From assembly GCA_025963955.1 (NCBI GenBank), contig JAOPZU010000277.1:1-5968 (forward strand): DNA of 5,968 nucleotides. The letters run 5' to 3'. The DNA is from Solirubrobacterales bacterium (GTDB lineage Bacteria; Actinomycetota; Thermoleophilia; Solirubrobacterales; Solirubrobacteraceae). A program made the position numbers and the translations under genes. Of the stretch, positions 5,110-5,968 are shown in pieces. Each line of letters begins with the position of its first letter. The first letter of the stretch is position 1. Below the pieces are notes generated by a model. It did no database searches. It saw nothing but the letters and a program-made list of their open reading frames with translations, and was not told the origin of the DNA.

Positions 5110-5968
5110 TCAGGCGGCGTGGGAGGCGACCGGCACGGGCGCCACCTCGGGCACGACGACCGGCGCCGGCGCCGGGGCGCTTAGCGCGGGGTCGGCGAGG
5201 ACCTCGGAGGCGTCCGCCTGCGGCCGGAAGCCGAAGTACGCCCCGCCGCCGACCACGGTGTCGAAGGCGGACCAGTCGGCGCCCGCGGGCAACGAGCGCT
5301 CCAGCCGGTCATAGGCGCCGAGGCGCCCGCCGAGGTTGTCCACGAAGTGCACGAGCGTGGCCTCGCGGGTGGCGGGCAGGACGGGCGAGCCGTGCTCGAG
5401 CTTGCCGTGGTGGCTGAGGACGATGTGCAGCAGGGCCTGGGCCACGTCCGCCGGGAAGCCCGGCAGGCTCTCGATCTCGCGGCGGACGCGGTAGTAGCCG
5501 AGCGGGATCTCGCCCACGAGCCGGCCGGCGTCGGTCATGTCGATGGCGAACGGGTCGCTCGTGTACGCCTCGACCTTGCCGATGTCGTGGAGCAGGGCGC
5601 CCGTGACGGCGAGGTCGCGGTCGATCCCCGGGAAGGTCGCGCTGATGGCGCTGACCGCCTGCGCGACGGTGACCGAGTGCTCCAGCAGCCCATGGCGGTA
5701 GGCCTGGTGGTAGCGCTTGGCGGCGGGCGCGTCGCGGAAGCGCGGCCACAGCGGCGCGTCCTCCCCGAGCAGCCGGTCCAGCAGGGCGCGGAGGGGTGCG
5801 CTGCGGACGCTCGCGACGAGCGCGCGCAGGTCGGACACGAGCGCCGGGACGGGCTGCGGCGGCCCCTCGCACAGCGCCTCGAGGTCGTAGCTCCCGGGCG
5901 CGGCGGCCCGCAGGGCGCGGACCGTGAGCTGCGCGCCGTGCCGGGGGTGCACCGCGTAGCGCCCGATG
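5110..5968 (-). CDS. YhaM-like 3'-5' exoribonuclease, HD-domain part (5' end outside window)
   Basis: The frame is open to the window edge. A GTG at 5950-5952 is not the likely start, because in-frame codons before it read IGRYA and continue the family pattern (GRYAVHPRHGAQ). Counting from that GTG, the visible part has a helical segment (about 35-75) and an HD metal-dependent phosphohydrolase domain (about 80-215). Its likely metal ligands are H87/H92, the H122-D123 pair in GALLHDIGK, H181/H182 and D205. GEIPLGY follows the HD motif, as in YhaM homologues. YhaM proteins carry an N-terminal OB-fold that binds RNA; here it would lie outside the window. The last 25 residues are a Pro/Ala/Val-rich tail. 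The gene converges on the two-component pair with a 14-bp gap and no visible terminator, so the transcripts may overlap. Confidence 0.85.
   Translation of the reverse strand, partial: IGRYAVHPRHGAQLTVRALRAAAPGSYDLEALCEGPPQPVPALVSDLRALVASVRSAPLRALLDRLLGEDAPLWPRFRDAPAAKRYHQAYRHGLLEHSVTVAQAVSAISATFPGIDRDLAVTGALLHDIGKVEAYTSDPFAIDMTDAGRLVGEIPLGYYRVRREIESLPGFPADVAQALLHIVLSHHGKLEHGSPVLPATREATLVHFVDNLGGRLGAYDRLERSLPAGADWSAFDTVVGGGAYFGFRPQADASEVLADPALSAPAPAPVVVPEVAPVPVASHAA

Noticed and set aside
5160..5175. Perfect 16-bp palindrome (tandem CCGGCG-type)
   Set aside because: It lies inside the Pro/Ala-rich tail codons of the YhaM-like gene and is explained by PAPA codon repetition. It is too far inside the gene to be a clear terminator.

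Overview
The window is very GC-rich chromosomal DNA whose codons end almost always in G or C. It looks like an actinobacterium, most likely of the class Thermoleophilia (Solirubrobacterales, for example relatives of Solirubrobacter, Conexibacter or Patulibacter). The grounds are a fused PafB-PafC type WYL regulator, a secreted protein combining a Sec signal, a Gly/Ser linker and RTX-like nonapeptides with a CGSGRD...C tail, and a YhaM-like HD exoribonuclease in the form I associate with that group. This placement rests on remembered family resemblance, not a search.

Layout. Positions 1-1830 hold two secreted-protein genes on the minus strand. The complete upstream gene (340-1830) encodes a 496-aa exported protein with calcium-binding-type repeats. 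The downstream one is cut by the window edge (1-199). Their mature N-termini share a W-x-C ... PL ... DP-[IF]-AA signature, so they appear to be tandem paralogues. A strong 13-bp hairpin lies between them. Positions 2013-4088 (minus) encode a 691-aa fused PafB/PafC-like regulator. Across a 133-bp divergent intergenic region with structured repeats lies a plus-strand pair. It consists of a NarL/LuxR-type response regulator (4222-4869) and, overlapping it by 20 nt, an 81-aa protein (4850-5095) that is just the phosphoacceptor (HisKA/DHp) hairpin of a histidine kinase with no ATPase domain. Converging on this pair with a 14-bp gap is the 3' part of a YhaM-like HD-domain gene (5110-5968, minus), whose 5' end lies beyond the window.

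How the genes may work together. The response regulator and mini-HisKA gene overlap and are probably translationally coupled, so the small protein is a candidate phosphotransfer partner or phosphatase for the regulator. The kinase that would supply phosphate is not in the window. The PafBC-like gene is divergent from this pair, and both have a TAnnnT hexamer 8-9 nt before the ATG and no Shine-Dalgarno sequence. That would fit near-leaderless, possibly co-regulated transcription. The secreted genes use strong Shine-Dalgarno sites and look like an independent surface or exoprotein locus. The best candidate for something little described is the stand-alone DHp protein paired with a NarL-family regulator. 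No RNA genes, CRISPR arrays or mobile elements were seen.
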